From: Paramoeba atlantica
Taxonomy: Eukaryota; Discosea
Reading direction: 5' to 3'
NCBI GenBank assembly: GCA_977017575.1
Contig: CDRNVI010000055.1
Location: 248,001 to 312,000 of the forward strand
Length of the DNA stretch: 64,000 nucleotides
In this document: positions 39,601 to 47,549 of the stretch, piece by piece
Numbering within the stretch: position 1 is the first letter of the stretch
Layout of the letters: the number at the start of each line of letters is the position of its first letter
The notes under the pieces: model-generated
What the model was told of the DNA's origin: nothing
Databases searched by the model: none
What the model saw: only the letters and a program-made list of their open reading frames with translations
Position numbers and translations under genes: made by a program

Positions 39601-40132
39601 CAACGCTGTTACGGACCAGTTCGCGGACGTGTGCAGTCGAGCCCGCCTCGCCCCTCAACGAGAAAAGAGTCTCGGGAACAGGGGCCCAGGCGGGGCCCTC
39701 ACCAGACCTGGCGACATATACTTGCCCAGCCTTTTTCTTGGAAATCCCATTGTGCTTTACTTCGCGGTCACCCATGCTCAGCAATTAAAATATACGGACA
39801 AAGTCCGAAACGCTAGCTGGGTTGCCGCGGGGTCATTTGCCGAACATTATTCCTCAATGGAGAAGGGCAAGCAGCGTCGAGAAGCCGTAGAAGCAGGATG
39901 CGACTTTACGGCCATGGTTGTCGAAAGTTATGGCGCCTGGAGCCCCAGCGCTTCAGCCGTGCTCCGCAAAGTCGGTGAGAGGTGTTCGCACGCCTCGGGG
40001 GGTCTACTTTCGGAAGGTGAGGCAACGAGCCGAATCTTCGCTGAACTAAACATAACCCTTATGCGCTTTCAAGCGCGCATGATGGTTTCTCGTTCACCTT
40101 CCGAAGACCCCATCGCAACTCTGGAGGAATAG
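36683..40132 (+). CDS. Family A unit 4 protein
   Basis: 1149 codons with no amino-acid difference from unit 1 that I can see. The 3'UTR structured domain and 20-A tail follow to 40628. Confidence 0.9.
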   Translation: MSGIIPPADTLPPIIDNSGNPDHEAEAMETDDKCLEINGRTHRPGSWDQFKGNEHLFTGTSTYHEDLYTTPIPQNIPEDWIRRTNAIVGGINETPDTGHTEVENEEMQHSAVIRQVTPAKKTKEALNATQHLSTPLKTALSAQARSNEDIKGHSKKTPTPRRNKLIRYRVDPETPSLLHPYELIPGPSQEQPGRRHETQNIENAGVSLAEPNSLSQGKSAALRECPAQGCSWRSPSHGGSWQAFYNHVACRHGNSIPNEWWYREGRFLCTSCGRHYDNHKRSSHRHSCKGTKTVALLSPELLTPPNEVSTAPTPENTNFELPPLPSVCSLQLSTCKDVPYRCRQIWEEILSSAIRNAVSENSLQAWTLLAMLPKCVLPAPHRGGRKGHMAYASHAYKCMQRWAEQEYSDLWRQETLRRLASKAVCNAIRPKASELFEGKQYGVAAPAGAERVIHMCRLAMSSNMENPNFVMCKVDLRNAFNNVSRAAFLPLVQEYFPELFPWINWCYSDPSSLTYGARFISSEEGVQQGDPLGPLLFSLVALELSEAINLQTDIPAQLWYLDDGVLVGQAQEVRDALDTIARVGPQWGLHLNTSKCEIITSPSSAHQADYFPDIPDEKINSQGNFDILGSPVGSADHCSAYLLSHALEPAEDTLDAITNIQDPQVALALIRQCAGFCQMVYAMRSTPPQSLIHLCSRLDDFLMTAIEAIICPLDRSAQSQAQRLKRHGGLGLRSAALHASAAYVASVAFASATDSWDPTDAEGFSEAILDINQKAGTALLDPRGRVLTTPNAPCEKALSAPYSYRKRRRPPPGNDPHPPDEPPGYILRTTSRTANTPTDAYPLSTPLYGSEECQDMLPPQWPKGKIPRQRVISYAIAAHAFSQEYETTDARTRARWISQCGTGASSWAFVTPSKDLGHAFTPTQFRTLARWWLGVDIYHEDSTCPMPKCSLPLDSKGDHALSCKHGHGIVTRHNAVTDQFADVCSRARLAPQREKSLGNRGPGGALTRPGDIYLPSLFLGNPIVLYFAVTHAQQLKYTDKVRNASWVAAGSFAEHYSSMEKGKQRREAVEAGCDFTAMVVESYGAWSPSASAVLRKVGERCSHASGGLLSEGEATSRIFAELNITLMRFQARMMVSRSPSEDPIATLEE

Positions 40133-40677
40133 CCTCCAGAGCGGCCCGAGGCCGATCGAGCCGACAGTGCCTATCCTCACGCCTCGCTTTCACGAGCAAG
40201 GTACCCCAATGTGAGACAGGTATGGATTCGGAACATTCATCCGAATCCGGCGATCAAAACCCAACTTCGTGACCGTGCCGCTGTCGGCACATGCCCGCGC
40301 CTGCGCCCTCCCGCATAACAAGGGAAGGGTTCCCAAGCCAGGCCGTGGAGAGGTCGAGAGACCCGGTCCGAAGCGCGCACTGCTGGAAGAAGGGGTGGAG
40401 CACGCGCGGATTGATTTCTGGGGGGAAGTGAGGGAAAGAGGAGGGCAAAGTTTGGAAGGCGCGGATGGATGCTCGGGGGGGGGAAGTGAGGGAAAGAAGC
40501 GGGTGAAGTCGGGAAGTCACGGATGGTTTCTTTGGGGGGGTGGAGATAAGGGAGAGAAGCGGGCGAAGTTGATAAGGGCGAAGTAAAGTAAGTAGGAAAG
40601 TAAGTAAGAAAAAAAAAAAAAAAAAAAATGTTGAATTTTTTCTATTTCATCTCTTTCCGAGGTACGGGTTAATTTTT

Positions 40678-41634
40678 ATGTCTGGTATCATCCCCCCCGC
40701 AGACACACTTCCTCCCATAATCGACAACAGCGGAAATCCGGACCACGAAGCCGAAGCCATGGAGACGGACGACAAATGCTTAGAAATTAATGGCAGAACT
40801 CACCGACCGGGGTCTTGGGACCAATTTAAAGGAAACGAACATTTAATCACGGGGACGAGCACATACCATGAAGACCTTTACACGAACCCCATCCCTCAGA
40901 ATATTCCTGAAGATTGGATCCGCCGAACGAACGCGATCGTAGGTGGGATTAATGAAACACCGGACACAGGTCACACGGAGGTCGAAAATGAAGAGATGCA
41001 ACACTCCGCTGTTATCAGGCAAGTAACGCCAGCGAAGAAGACGAAAGAGGCTTTGAATGCTACACAGCATCTAAGTACACCACTCAAAACTGCTCTATCC
41101 GCCCAAGCACGTAGCAATGAGGACATTAAAGGTCACTCCAAGAAAACCCCTACTCCACGGAGAAATAAGCTCATCCGATACCGGGTAGACCCAGAGACAC
41201 CTTCACTCTTGCATCCTTATGAACTTATTCCGGGTCCATCTCAAGAGCAACCAGGAAGAAGACACGAAACCCAGAATATTGAAAACGCTGGCGTTAGCCT
41301 CGCTGAGCCCAACTCATTGTCCCAAGGAAAGTCTGCCGCGCTCCGAGAGTGCCCGGCCCAGGGATGTTCATGGCGCAGTCCGTCGCATGGCGGATCCTGG
41401 CAAGCCTTCTATAACCATGTCGCATGCCGGCACGGTAACAGCATCCCTAATGAATGGTGGTACAGAGAAGGCCGTTTTCTATGCACCTCATGCGGACGCC
41501 ACTACGACAACCACAAACGATCATCGCACAGACACAGCTGCAAAGGAACGAAAACCGTTGCGCTCCTTTCTCCCGAACTTCTTACTCCACCCAACGAAGT
41601 GAGCACCGCACCAACACCAGAGAACACCAACTTT
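40678..41634 (+). pseudogene. Family A unit 5, cut after the zinc fingers
   Basis: Identical in plan to unit 3 (HLITG) with its own YTNPIPQ variant. It stops at TPENTNF, where the sequence passes straight into 22 A (41635-41656). RT and RLE are missing. The abrupt coding-to-poly(A) switch looks like a prematurely polyadenylated template or a joint made when a later sequence was added. Confidence 0.85.
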
Positions 41635-41656
41635 AAAAAAAAAAAAAAAAAAAAAC

Positions 41657-41693
41657 TTTTTACATAGAATCATCAAAAAAAAAAAAAAAAATC
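41657..41693 (+). repeat. Micro-fragment with the GAATCATC 3' end and poly(A)
   Basis: CTTTTTACATAGAATCATC followed by 17 A. It is the same 3'-end motif as at 2368-2427 (minus), reduced to about 19 nt between two poly(A) runs. Confidence 0.65.
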
Positions 41694-41872
41694 TGATACT
41701 GCTAACGGGGTGGGAGCGGAGGTCATCTCCACGTCTCCCACCCTCGTACAGCAACACAAAGTATCTTATACTGCTAACGGGGTGGGAGCGGAGGTCATCT
41801 CCACGTCTCCCACCCTCGTACAGCAACACAAAGTATCTTATACTGCTAACGGGGTGGGAGCGGAGGTGCTGG
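41694..41872. repeat. 72-bp tandem repeat, 2.5 units, with internal hairpin
   Basis: GCTAACGGGGTGGGAGCGG recurs at 41701, 41773 and 41845. Each full unit contains GGTGGGAG...CTCCCACC, able to form a hairpin with an inner GGAG/CTCC stem. Confidence 0.9.
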
Positions 41873-41930
41873 ACCACATGGGCCACAGTGCGGACGAGTC
41901 CGTCAGTAGGGACGCGTCAGTCGGAAGGGA

Positions 41931-42036
41931 GTAAGTGGGGGAAGGGAAGTGAGTGTAGTGAGGGGAAGGAAGTAGGGGAAGGAAGGAAGGAAGGAAGGAA
42001 GGAAGTAGGGGAAGGAAGGAAGTAGGGTGAAGGGTT
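41931..42036. repeat. Purine-rich microsatellite (GGAA)n
   Basis: Runs of GGAAGGAAGGAA with AGTAGGGGAAGG interruptions. It resembles the purine-rich 3' end of family A and may be derived from it. Confidence 0.8.
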
Positions 42037-42042
42037 TTAAGT

Positions 42043-42144
42043 GGTGGAAAGTTCGAAACGTACATAAAAACATTAGACTTTTTTTGAAGCGATAAAATTA
42101 CAAAACAGGTGGAAAGTTCGAAACGTACATAAAAACATTAGACT
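42043..42144. repeat. 37-bp direct duplication
   Basis: GGTGGAAAGTTCGAAACGTA (and 17 more bases) occurs at 42043-42079 and 42108-42144, offset 65. Confidence 0.9.
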
Positions 42145-42172
42145 CAATACTACTCCCCCCCCCCAAAAAAAA

Positions 42173-42280
42173 TGGGAGCTACAAGCGGCAGACAAGCGTT
42201 GCCCTCCTCCAAAATGCGGTAGACCGTAAGCAACGCAAATAAAAAAAAAAAAAAAAAACTTATTTATATAGAATCATCAG
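42173..42280 (+). mobile_element. Tiny family C fragment ending in poly(A), then the GAATCATC motif
   Basis: 42173-42236 is the plus-sense version of C2 positions 9018-9082 (GSYKRQTSVALLQNAVDRKQ region). It runs into about 19 A inside coding sequence. CTTATTTATATAGAATCATC and another A-run follow. Confidence 0.7.
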
Positions 42281-42453
42281 AAAAAAAAGGGGGCGGACGA
42301 GTCAGTCGGTAGCGAGTAATTGGTTACTGACACGTGCTCGGGTATGAATTACGCGACGTGACGTGTGCTCGGGTTGGTTGGCTGCGAGCAAAAAAAAAAG
42401 ACAGGATCACCAAATATATAAAAAACAAAGACAAAAAAAAAAAAAAAAAAAAA
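42281..42453. other. Unassigned spacer and 33-bp micro-fragment between A-runs
   Basis: 42281-42389 is unassigned. 42400-42432 (gacaggatcaccaaatatat...) lies between two A-runs and recurs in every B composite unit. Confidence 0.6.
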
Positions 42454-43079
42454 GACTTCCTCGCCTGCGAAATCTGGCCGCTATACAACGTTTTCCCGCG
42501 GCAAACGCCGACCCGGCTCTCGTTGTGTATGGCCAGGGGTATGGCCAGATGACTTTCGTGGGAAACTCCCGGTACGGATGCTGGTCGGGTCGACAGAGTC
42601 TATGCTCACGCCTAGTCCGTCAGGGCTAGGTACCCCAAGTGAGGTAGTACACGGGTAGTGAATCTCCTCCCCGTCGGCCAGCATCCTGTTTCGTGACCGT
42701 GTCGCTGTCGACACAGGCCCGCGCCTGCGCCCTCCCGTATAGCAAGGGAAGGGTTCACAAGTCAGGCCGTGGAGTGGTCGAAAGACCCGGTCCGGAACGC
42801 GCGAATGGATTGGGTCTGTATTGCTTGTTTTAGTTTTTACTGTTTCTTGTTTGTAGTATATACTTAGGGGAGATTAAATTGCTAGTTTTGGGCTGAGAAA
42901 AAACAAAAGGTACATCTGTGGAAACAAAAAGAATTGCTAATTTGATTGCTTGTTTTCAACTCGTATACCCCCCCCAATGGACCTACTTGGTTCGTCTACT
43001 GGGTCAAAATATAGAGGCAATGCCGCGATTCATACTTCTCCCCCCTTATTAACTGCAAAAAAAAAAAAAAAAAAAAAAA
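42454..43079 (+). mobile_element. B2 tail 1: 5'-truncated B-like LINE end
   Basis: Starts after an A-run within the last codons (FPAANADPALVVYGQGYGQ, compare LPPVNTDPTLVGYGKEE of B). It then has a diverged copy of the structured 3'UTR (stem CCTAG/CTAGG, GTGTCG/CGACAC). It extends about 95 bp past the point where B is polyadenylated (…TTTTCAACTC), ending TTAACTGC and 23 A. Confidence 0.8.
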
Positions 43080-43081
43080 GC

Positions 43082-46000
43082 ACGCGAGCTTATGAAAAGG
43101 CTGACGCCAGGACTCGCGCACGTTGGGTCTCCCAGAGCGGGAAAGGGGCCAATAGCTGGGCTTTCGTAACGCCATCCAAAGACACCCAATATGGCACCAG
43201 GAAATGTCCTGTGGAATCTTGCCCATGGGAAACAGGGTCACAAGGCAATCAGTGGCAAGCGTTTTACCATCACGTAGCCCGCAGGCACGGGGAGGAAGTT
43301 TCGGAAGCGTGGTGGGCAGGAGAAAGGAGATTCCGATGCTCGGGATGCTACAGGCATTACTCCATACGTAAGCAAGAATACCACAAAAAGCATTGCAAGT
43401 TCCACTCACAATCATCTCAATGTCCAAATATCCATCTTGCCGACGCTAAGGACTCTACCGTATCATCCAGTAACATTACCACCAACCACGAACTTATTCA
43501 ATCGCCAACTCATTTAGAACAAGAACACGCACAGCCCAACGAGCGTACTGCACGAGACACTCCAACAGTGGAAGATCTCCCGACCCTATCCTCAATCTGC
43601 GCCTTGCCTATAAATACGTGCAAGAACATTCCTAACACTTGTAAGGCCGAGTGGGCGAAAGCTCTCACCGAATGCATGGCGACGGCCGTCTACGACAACA
43701 CCATTGAAGCGTGGACACTTCTGGCCATGTTACCAAAATGCGTGATTCCGGCACCACGCCGTGGTGGCGACAAGGGCAAAGCTTCGTACTCCTCCTTTGT
43801 CCGAAAATGCCTCACCAGATGGAAAAACAAGGAATATCAATCACTCTGGAATGAGGCGTCAGCAAGCATTAAGCGCAGGCACAAAAGCACCCCACAGATT
43901 CAGAGCATCGAAGAGGAGGATAGGAAAGCAGCGCTACGAGCAGTCCGCTTGGTGAGGGACGGAGAACTTTCCCGCGCGATGACCGCGCTAACCTCTGAAC
44001 CACTTGCCCCCAACGATGATACGACCTTCCACAAGCTGCAAGCGAAACATCCCTCCCGTCTTCTTGACCCGAGTCCGATCGCCACACTCCCTTCGGATAT
44101 TAAACCGCTCACGGCCACCCCAGAAGACATAACTACGTCCCTCTCCAGTTTCCACCGAGGATCTTCAGGGGGCGCACTTGGACTTCGCCCTGAACATTTA
44201 CAAGTTGCCGTGCAATATCACCACGATGCCCGGTCAGACCCACTCGGCACACTTACGAAACTTACCAGCCATATGTTAGCTGGAAAAATGCCACACGAAG
44301 TCCAACACTGCTTTGCCGGAGGGCGTTTATGCGCATTGCACAAGGGGGAGGGTGATGTTCGTCCTATTGCCGCAGGGGAGACGCTCCGTCGACTCGCTAG
44401 CAAAGTAGGGTGTCTCTCTGCTAAGATGAAATCCCGAACACTCTTTAAAGACCAACAGTATGGAGTGGCGACGCCTGCCGGGGCCGAGCGCGTCATACAC
44501 ATTTGCAGAAGACTGGTGGCACACAACATTGATGACGAGGATTTCGTGATATGCAAGGTCGACCTCCGAAACGCTTTCAATCACGTTTCCAGGCATAGCT
44601 TCATTGCTTTGACGCGACTACACTTCCCTGAGCTTAGCCCATTCGTGGAGTGGTGTTATTCTGCGGACAGTCACCTAACTTTCGGTCCACGCTTCGTCCT
44701 ATCCTCTGAAGGGGTCCAACAGGGAGACCCGCTCGGACCCCTTTTATTCTCGCTTGTTATGCGAGAAATGGCTACGGAAATAATGGCAGGGGCACCCGAC
44801 CTTCGGCTTAATCTTTGGTATCTTGATGATGGTGTCCTGGCAGGCAAGGCCTCTGAGGTGCGCCATGCTATAGACATCATCGAAGTCGGAGGTCCGAAAT
44901 GGGGACTCAATCTCAATCCCTCAAAGTGCGAAATAATCACTCACCCGTCCTCATCCCAGCAAGTCTCCCACTTTCCTGACATTCCAGGACTGAACATCAA
45001 CACAGAGGGCAATCTGAGCATCCTGGGAAGCCCGATCGGATCGAACGCATACCGTCACCAGTTCTTCATCGACGGCGCGATCTCGCAGGCAGAGGAGTCG
45101 CTCGAAGCGATCGAGAAACTGGAGGACCCTCAGGTCGCCCTGTCTCTCATCAGGCAGTGCACAGGGTTCTGCCAGATGGTGTACTCCCTGCGCACGACAC
45201 CAACGGGAGAACTCATGGATCTATGCCGAAGACTCGACAACGCCGTTCAGCGTGCATTAGAAAACTTCTTTTGCCCACTAAGTGATATGGCACGATGGCA
45301 AACGCAAAGGGATAAACGGTTCGGCGGTCTCGGCCTTCGCTCTGCGGAGATGCACGCCACCTCTGCATATGTGGCTTCAGTGGCATTCGCGTCGAATAAG
45401 GACCGATGGGATGCGACTGAGGCTGAGGGCTTCTCTTCCGCTGCGGAAGACATCAACCGTCGCGTAGGGGGTTACCTGGTGGACACATCTACGGGAAAAA
45501 TCCCCAAAGAATCAGTCGTAAAGTCGTGCCCTTTTTCGCCCTCTGTGGATATGGACTTATCGCAAGAGTTGGCCGTTCCCCGACAACGCGACTTAAGTCA
45601 CGCAATCTCCGCCAGGGACTTCGATAACTCCTACGCTTCTGCGGATCCCCGCACACGGGCCAGGTGGATCTCCCAATCGGGAGAAGGGGCCTCAAACTGG
45701 GCTTTCACGATCCCCTCAGCTCTCTGCGGTCACGCGTACACCGCCACGGAGTTCCGGACTCTGATTCGGTGGTGGCTCGGGGAAAATATCTATCCTCAAG
45801 GCCGTAATTGCCCGGCCCCAAACTGTCGCCTACCGCTCGGCCCCGAAGGCGACCACGCTTTAGCCTGCAAGTGCGGCCACGGGATAATCACCAGACATAA
45901 TACCCTCGCCGAACAGTTCTCCGCGGAATGTACTAAGGCCGGGCTGTCTCCTCAGCGAGAAGTCTCTTTAGGAAACAGGGGCCCCGGTGGCGCCCTAACA

Positions 46001-46444
46001 AGACCTGCAGACGTTTTTCTTCGCAACGGTGGCGTCGGCCAAGCTCTCGTCCTTGACTTCGCTGTCACACATGTTCAGCAACAAAAGTATACGGACCTTG
46101 TCCGTGATGCTAACATGGTGGCAGCAGAATCATTCGCTGAGAGATACGCCGTGGAGCACAAGCGAAGACAGCGAGAAGAAGCCGAAAAAGCGAAAAACAA
46201 GTTCACTGCCATGGCTGTAGAAACATACGGCTCCTGGAACCCGGCTGCGTTATCGGTCATGAGGGAAGTGTCGAAAAGCCGATCTGCATACTCGGGGGGG
46301 ACATTATCACAAGGGGACGCGTTTCAGCAGATACTCACCACCCTAAACGTCACCCTCATGCGTACCCAGGCGCGAATGCTCGTGTTGCGGCTCCCCCCGG
46401 TGAATACAGACCCTACTCTTGTGGGGTACGGTAAAGAGGAGTGA
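43082..46444 (+). CDS. Family B element 1: CRE-like LINE protein with intact RT and RLE motifs
   Basis: In-frame from the 5' joint, about 1120 codons. The first 34 residues (AYEKADARTRARWVSQSGKG...) are copied from the linker upstream of the RLE of a related element and fused to the zinc finger CPVESC...HVARRH (about residue 42). RT fingers LHKGEGDVRPIA (about 418), motif A CKVDLRNAFNHVSR (about 490), B EGVQQGDPLGPLLF, catalytic YLDD (about 580), zinc knuckle CPAPNCRLPLGPEGDHALAC (about 909) and RLE RPADVFL...LVLDFAVTH (about 973-993) are all present. The N-terminal about 215 residues of family A are absent and no ATG precedes the zinc finger in the B sequence. The frame reaches the ATG at 42950 only through poly(A). 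Enzymatically it looks complete, but it is 5'-truncated. Confidence 0.85.
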   Translation, partial: TRAYEKADARTRARWVSQSGKGANSWAFVTPSKDTQYGTRKCPVESCPWETGSQGNQWQAFYHHVARRHGEEVSEAWWAGERRFRCSGCYRHYSIRKQEYHKKHCKFHSQSSQCPNIHLADAKDSTVSSSNITTNHELIQSPTHLEQEHAQPNERTARDTPTVEDLPTLSSICALPINTCKNIPNTCKAEWAKALTECMATAVYDNTIEAWTLLAMLPKCVIPAPRRGGDKGKASYSSFVRKCLTRWKNKEYQSLWNEASASIKRRHKSTPQIQSIEEEDRKAALRAVRLVRDGELSRAMTALTSEPLAPNDDTTFHKLQAKHPSRLLDPSPIATLPSDIKPLTATPEDITTSLSSFHRGSSGGALGLRPEHLQVAVQYHHDARSDPLGTLTKLTSHMLAGKMPHEVQHCFAGGRLCALHKGEGDVRPIAAGETLRRLASKVGCLSAKMKSRTLFKDQQYGVATPAGAERVIHICRRLVAHNIDDEDFVICKVDLRNAFNHVSRHSFIALTRLHFPELSPFVEWCYSADSHLTFGPRFVLSSEGVQQGDPLGPLLFSLVMREMATEIMAGAPDLRLNLWYLDDGVLAGKASEVRHAIDIIEVGGPKWGLNLNPSKCEIITHPSSSQQVSHFPDIPGLNINTEGNLSILGSPIGSNAYRHQFFIDGAISQAEESLEAIEKLEDPQVALSLIRQCTGFCQMVYSLRTTPTGELMDLCRRLDNAVQRALENFFCPLSDMARWQTQRDKRFGGLGLRSAEMHATSAYVASVAFASNKDRWDATEAEGFSSAAEDINRRVGGYLVDTSTGKIPKESVVKSCPFSPSVDMDLSQELAVPRQRDLSHAISARDFDNSYASADPRTRARWISQSGEGASNWAFTIPSALCGHAYTATEFRTLIRWWLGENIYPQGRNCPAPNCRLPLGPEGDHALACKCGHGIITRHNTLAEQFSAECTKAGLSPQREVSLGNRGPGGALTRPADVFLRNGGVGQALVLDFAVTHVQQQKYTDLVRDANMVAAESFAERYAVEHKRRQREEAEKAKNKFTAMAVETYGSWNPAALSVMREVSKSRSAYSGGTLSQGDAFQQILTTLNVTLMRTQARMLVLRLPPVNTDPTLVGYGKEE

Positions 46445-46740
46445 TCTTACTCCTGCTGGTTCCGGGTGTTGGTCGAGTCGACAGAGTCTATGCTCACGCC
46501 TAGCTCGCGAGGGCTAGGTACCCCAAGTGAGGTAGTACACGGGCAGTGAATCTCCGCCCCGTCGGCCAGCATCCTGTTTCGTGACCGTGTCGCTGTCGAC
46601 ACAGGCCCGCGCCTGCGCCCTCCCATATAACAAGGGAAGGGTTCACAAGTCAGGCCGTGGAGAGGTCGAAAGACCCGGTCCGGAACGCGCGAATGGATTG
46701 GGTCTGTATTGCTTGTTTTAGTTTTTACTGTTTCTTGTTT
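46445..46740 (+). ncRNA. Structured 3'UTR domain of family B
   Basis: Stems: CCTAGC/GCTAGG; GTGTCG-CTGT-CGACAC (46587-46602); CCCT/AGGG; GGTC-GAAA-GACC (46664-46675). Homologous to the family A domain, with compensatory changes. In element 3 the fourth pair is weakened to G-U (CGATAC, near 55538). Repeated after elements 2-4. Confidence 0.75.
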
Positions 46741-46923
46741 GTATTATATACTTAGGGGAGATTAAATTGCTAGTTTTGGGCTGAGAGAAAAAACAAAAGG
46801 TACATCTGTGGAAACAAAAAGAATTGCTAATTTGATTGCTTGTTTTCAACTCAAAAAAAAAAAAACAAAGACAGGATCACCAAATATATAAAAAACAAAG
46901 ACAAAAAAAAAAAAAAAAAAAAA
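46741..46923 (+). other. B 3' end, poly(A), micro-fragment, poly(A)
   Basis: B ends TTTTCAACTC plus 13 A (46853-46865). A 37-bp fragment (caaagacaggatcaccaaat...) and 21 A follow. The same order is repeated at 51321-51393, 55791-55863 and 60262-60333. Confidence 0.85.
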
Positions 46924-47547
46924 GACTTCCTCGCCTGCGAAATCTGGCCGCTATACAACGTTTTCCCGCGGCAAACGCCGACCCGGCTCTCGTTGTGTAT
47001 GGCCAGGGGTATGGCCAGATGACTTTCGTGGGAAACTCCCGGTACGGATGCTGGTCGGGTCGACAGAGTCTATGCTCACGCCTAGTCCGTCAGGGCTAGG
47101 TACCCCAAGTGAGGTAGTACACTGGTAGTGAATCTCCTCCCCGTCGGCCAGCATCCTGTTTCGTGACCGTGTCGCTGTCGACACAGGCCCGCGCCTGCGC
47201 CCTCCCGTATAGCAAGGGAAGGGTTCACAAGTCAGGCCGTGGAGTGGTCGAAAGACCCGGTCCGGAACGCGCGAATGGATTGGGTCTGTATTGCTTGTTT
47301 TAGTTTTTACTGTTTCTTGTTTGTAGTATATACTTAGGGGAGATTAAATTGCTAGTTTTGGGCTGAGAAAAAACAAAAGGTACATCTGTGGAAACAAAAA
47401 GAATTGCTAATTTGATTGCTTGTTTTCAACTCGTATACCCCCCCCAATGGACCTACTTGGTTCGTCTACTGGGTCAAAATATAGAGGCAATGCCGCGATT
47501 CATACTTCTCCCCCCTTATTAACTGCAAAAAAAAAAAAAAAAAAAAA
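46924..47547 (+). mobile_element. B2 tail 2
   Basis: As tail 1 but with the variant CACTGGTAGTG (near 47120), shared only with tail 4. Confidence 0.85.
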
Positions 47548-47549
47548 GC

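Larger units (their letters stand above)
24629..41656 (+). repeat. Family A tandem LINE array, 4 complete units plus 1 truncated
   Basis: Units begin at 24656, 28648, 32643, 36634 and 40629 (spacing 3992, 3995, 3991, 3995; the differences are poly(A) length: 17, 20, 16 and 20 A). Every internal joint is poly(A)|TGTTGAATTTTTTC. Units differ by only a few substitutions. Units 3 and 5 share one variant (LITG instead of LFTG), and units 2 and 4 share 20-A tails, hinting at a two-unit period. Confidence 0.95.

Noticed and set aside
41931-42036. Telomeric repeat
   Set aside because: The unit is GGAA-type, not TTAGGG-like, and is bounded by unrelated sequence.
42950-43081. ATG-started N-terminus for family B element 1
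   Set aside because: It reads through the B2 tail 3'UTR and a poly(A) tract (poly-Lys); other units with different A counts lose the frame, so it is an accident.
46587-46602. Hammerhead or HDV-type ribozyme in the 3'UTR
   Set aside because: The CUGAUGA core and the HDV nested pseudoknot sequences are not present; only simple stems and GNRA loops can be supported.
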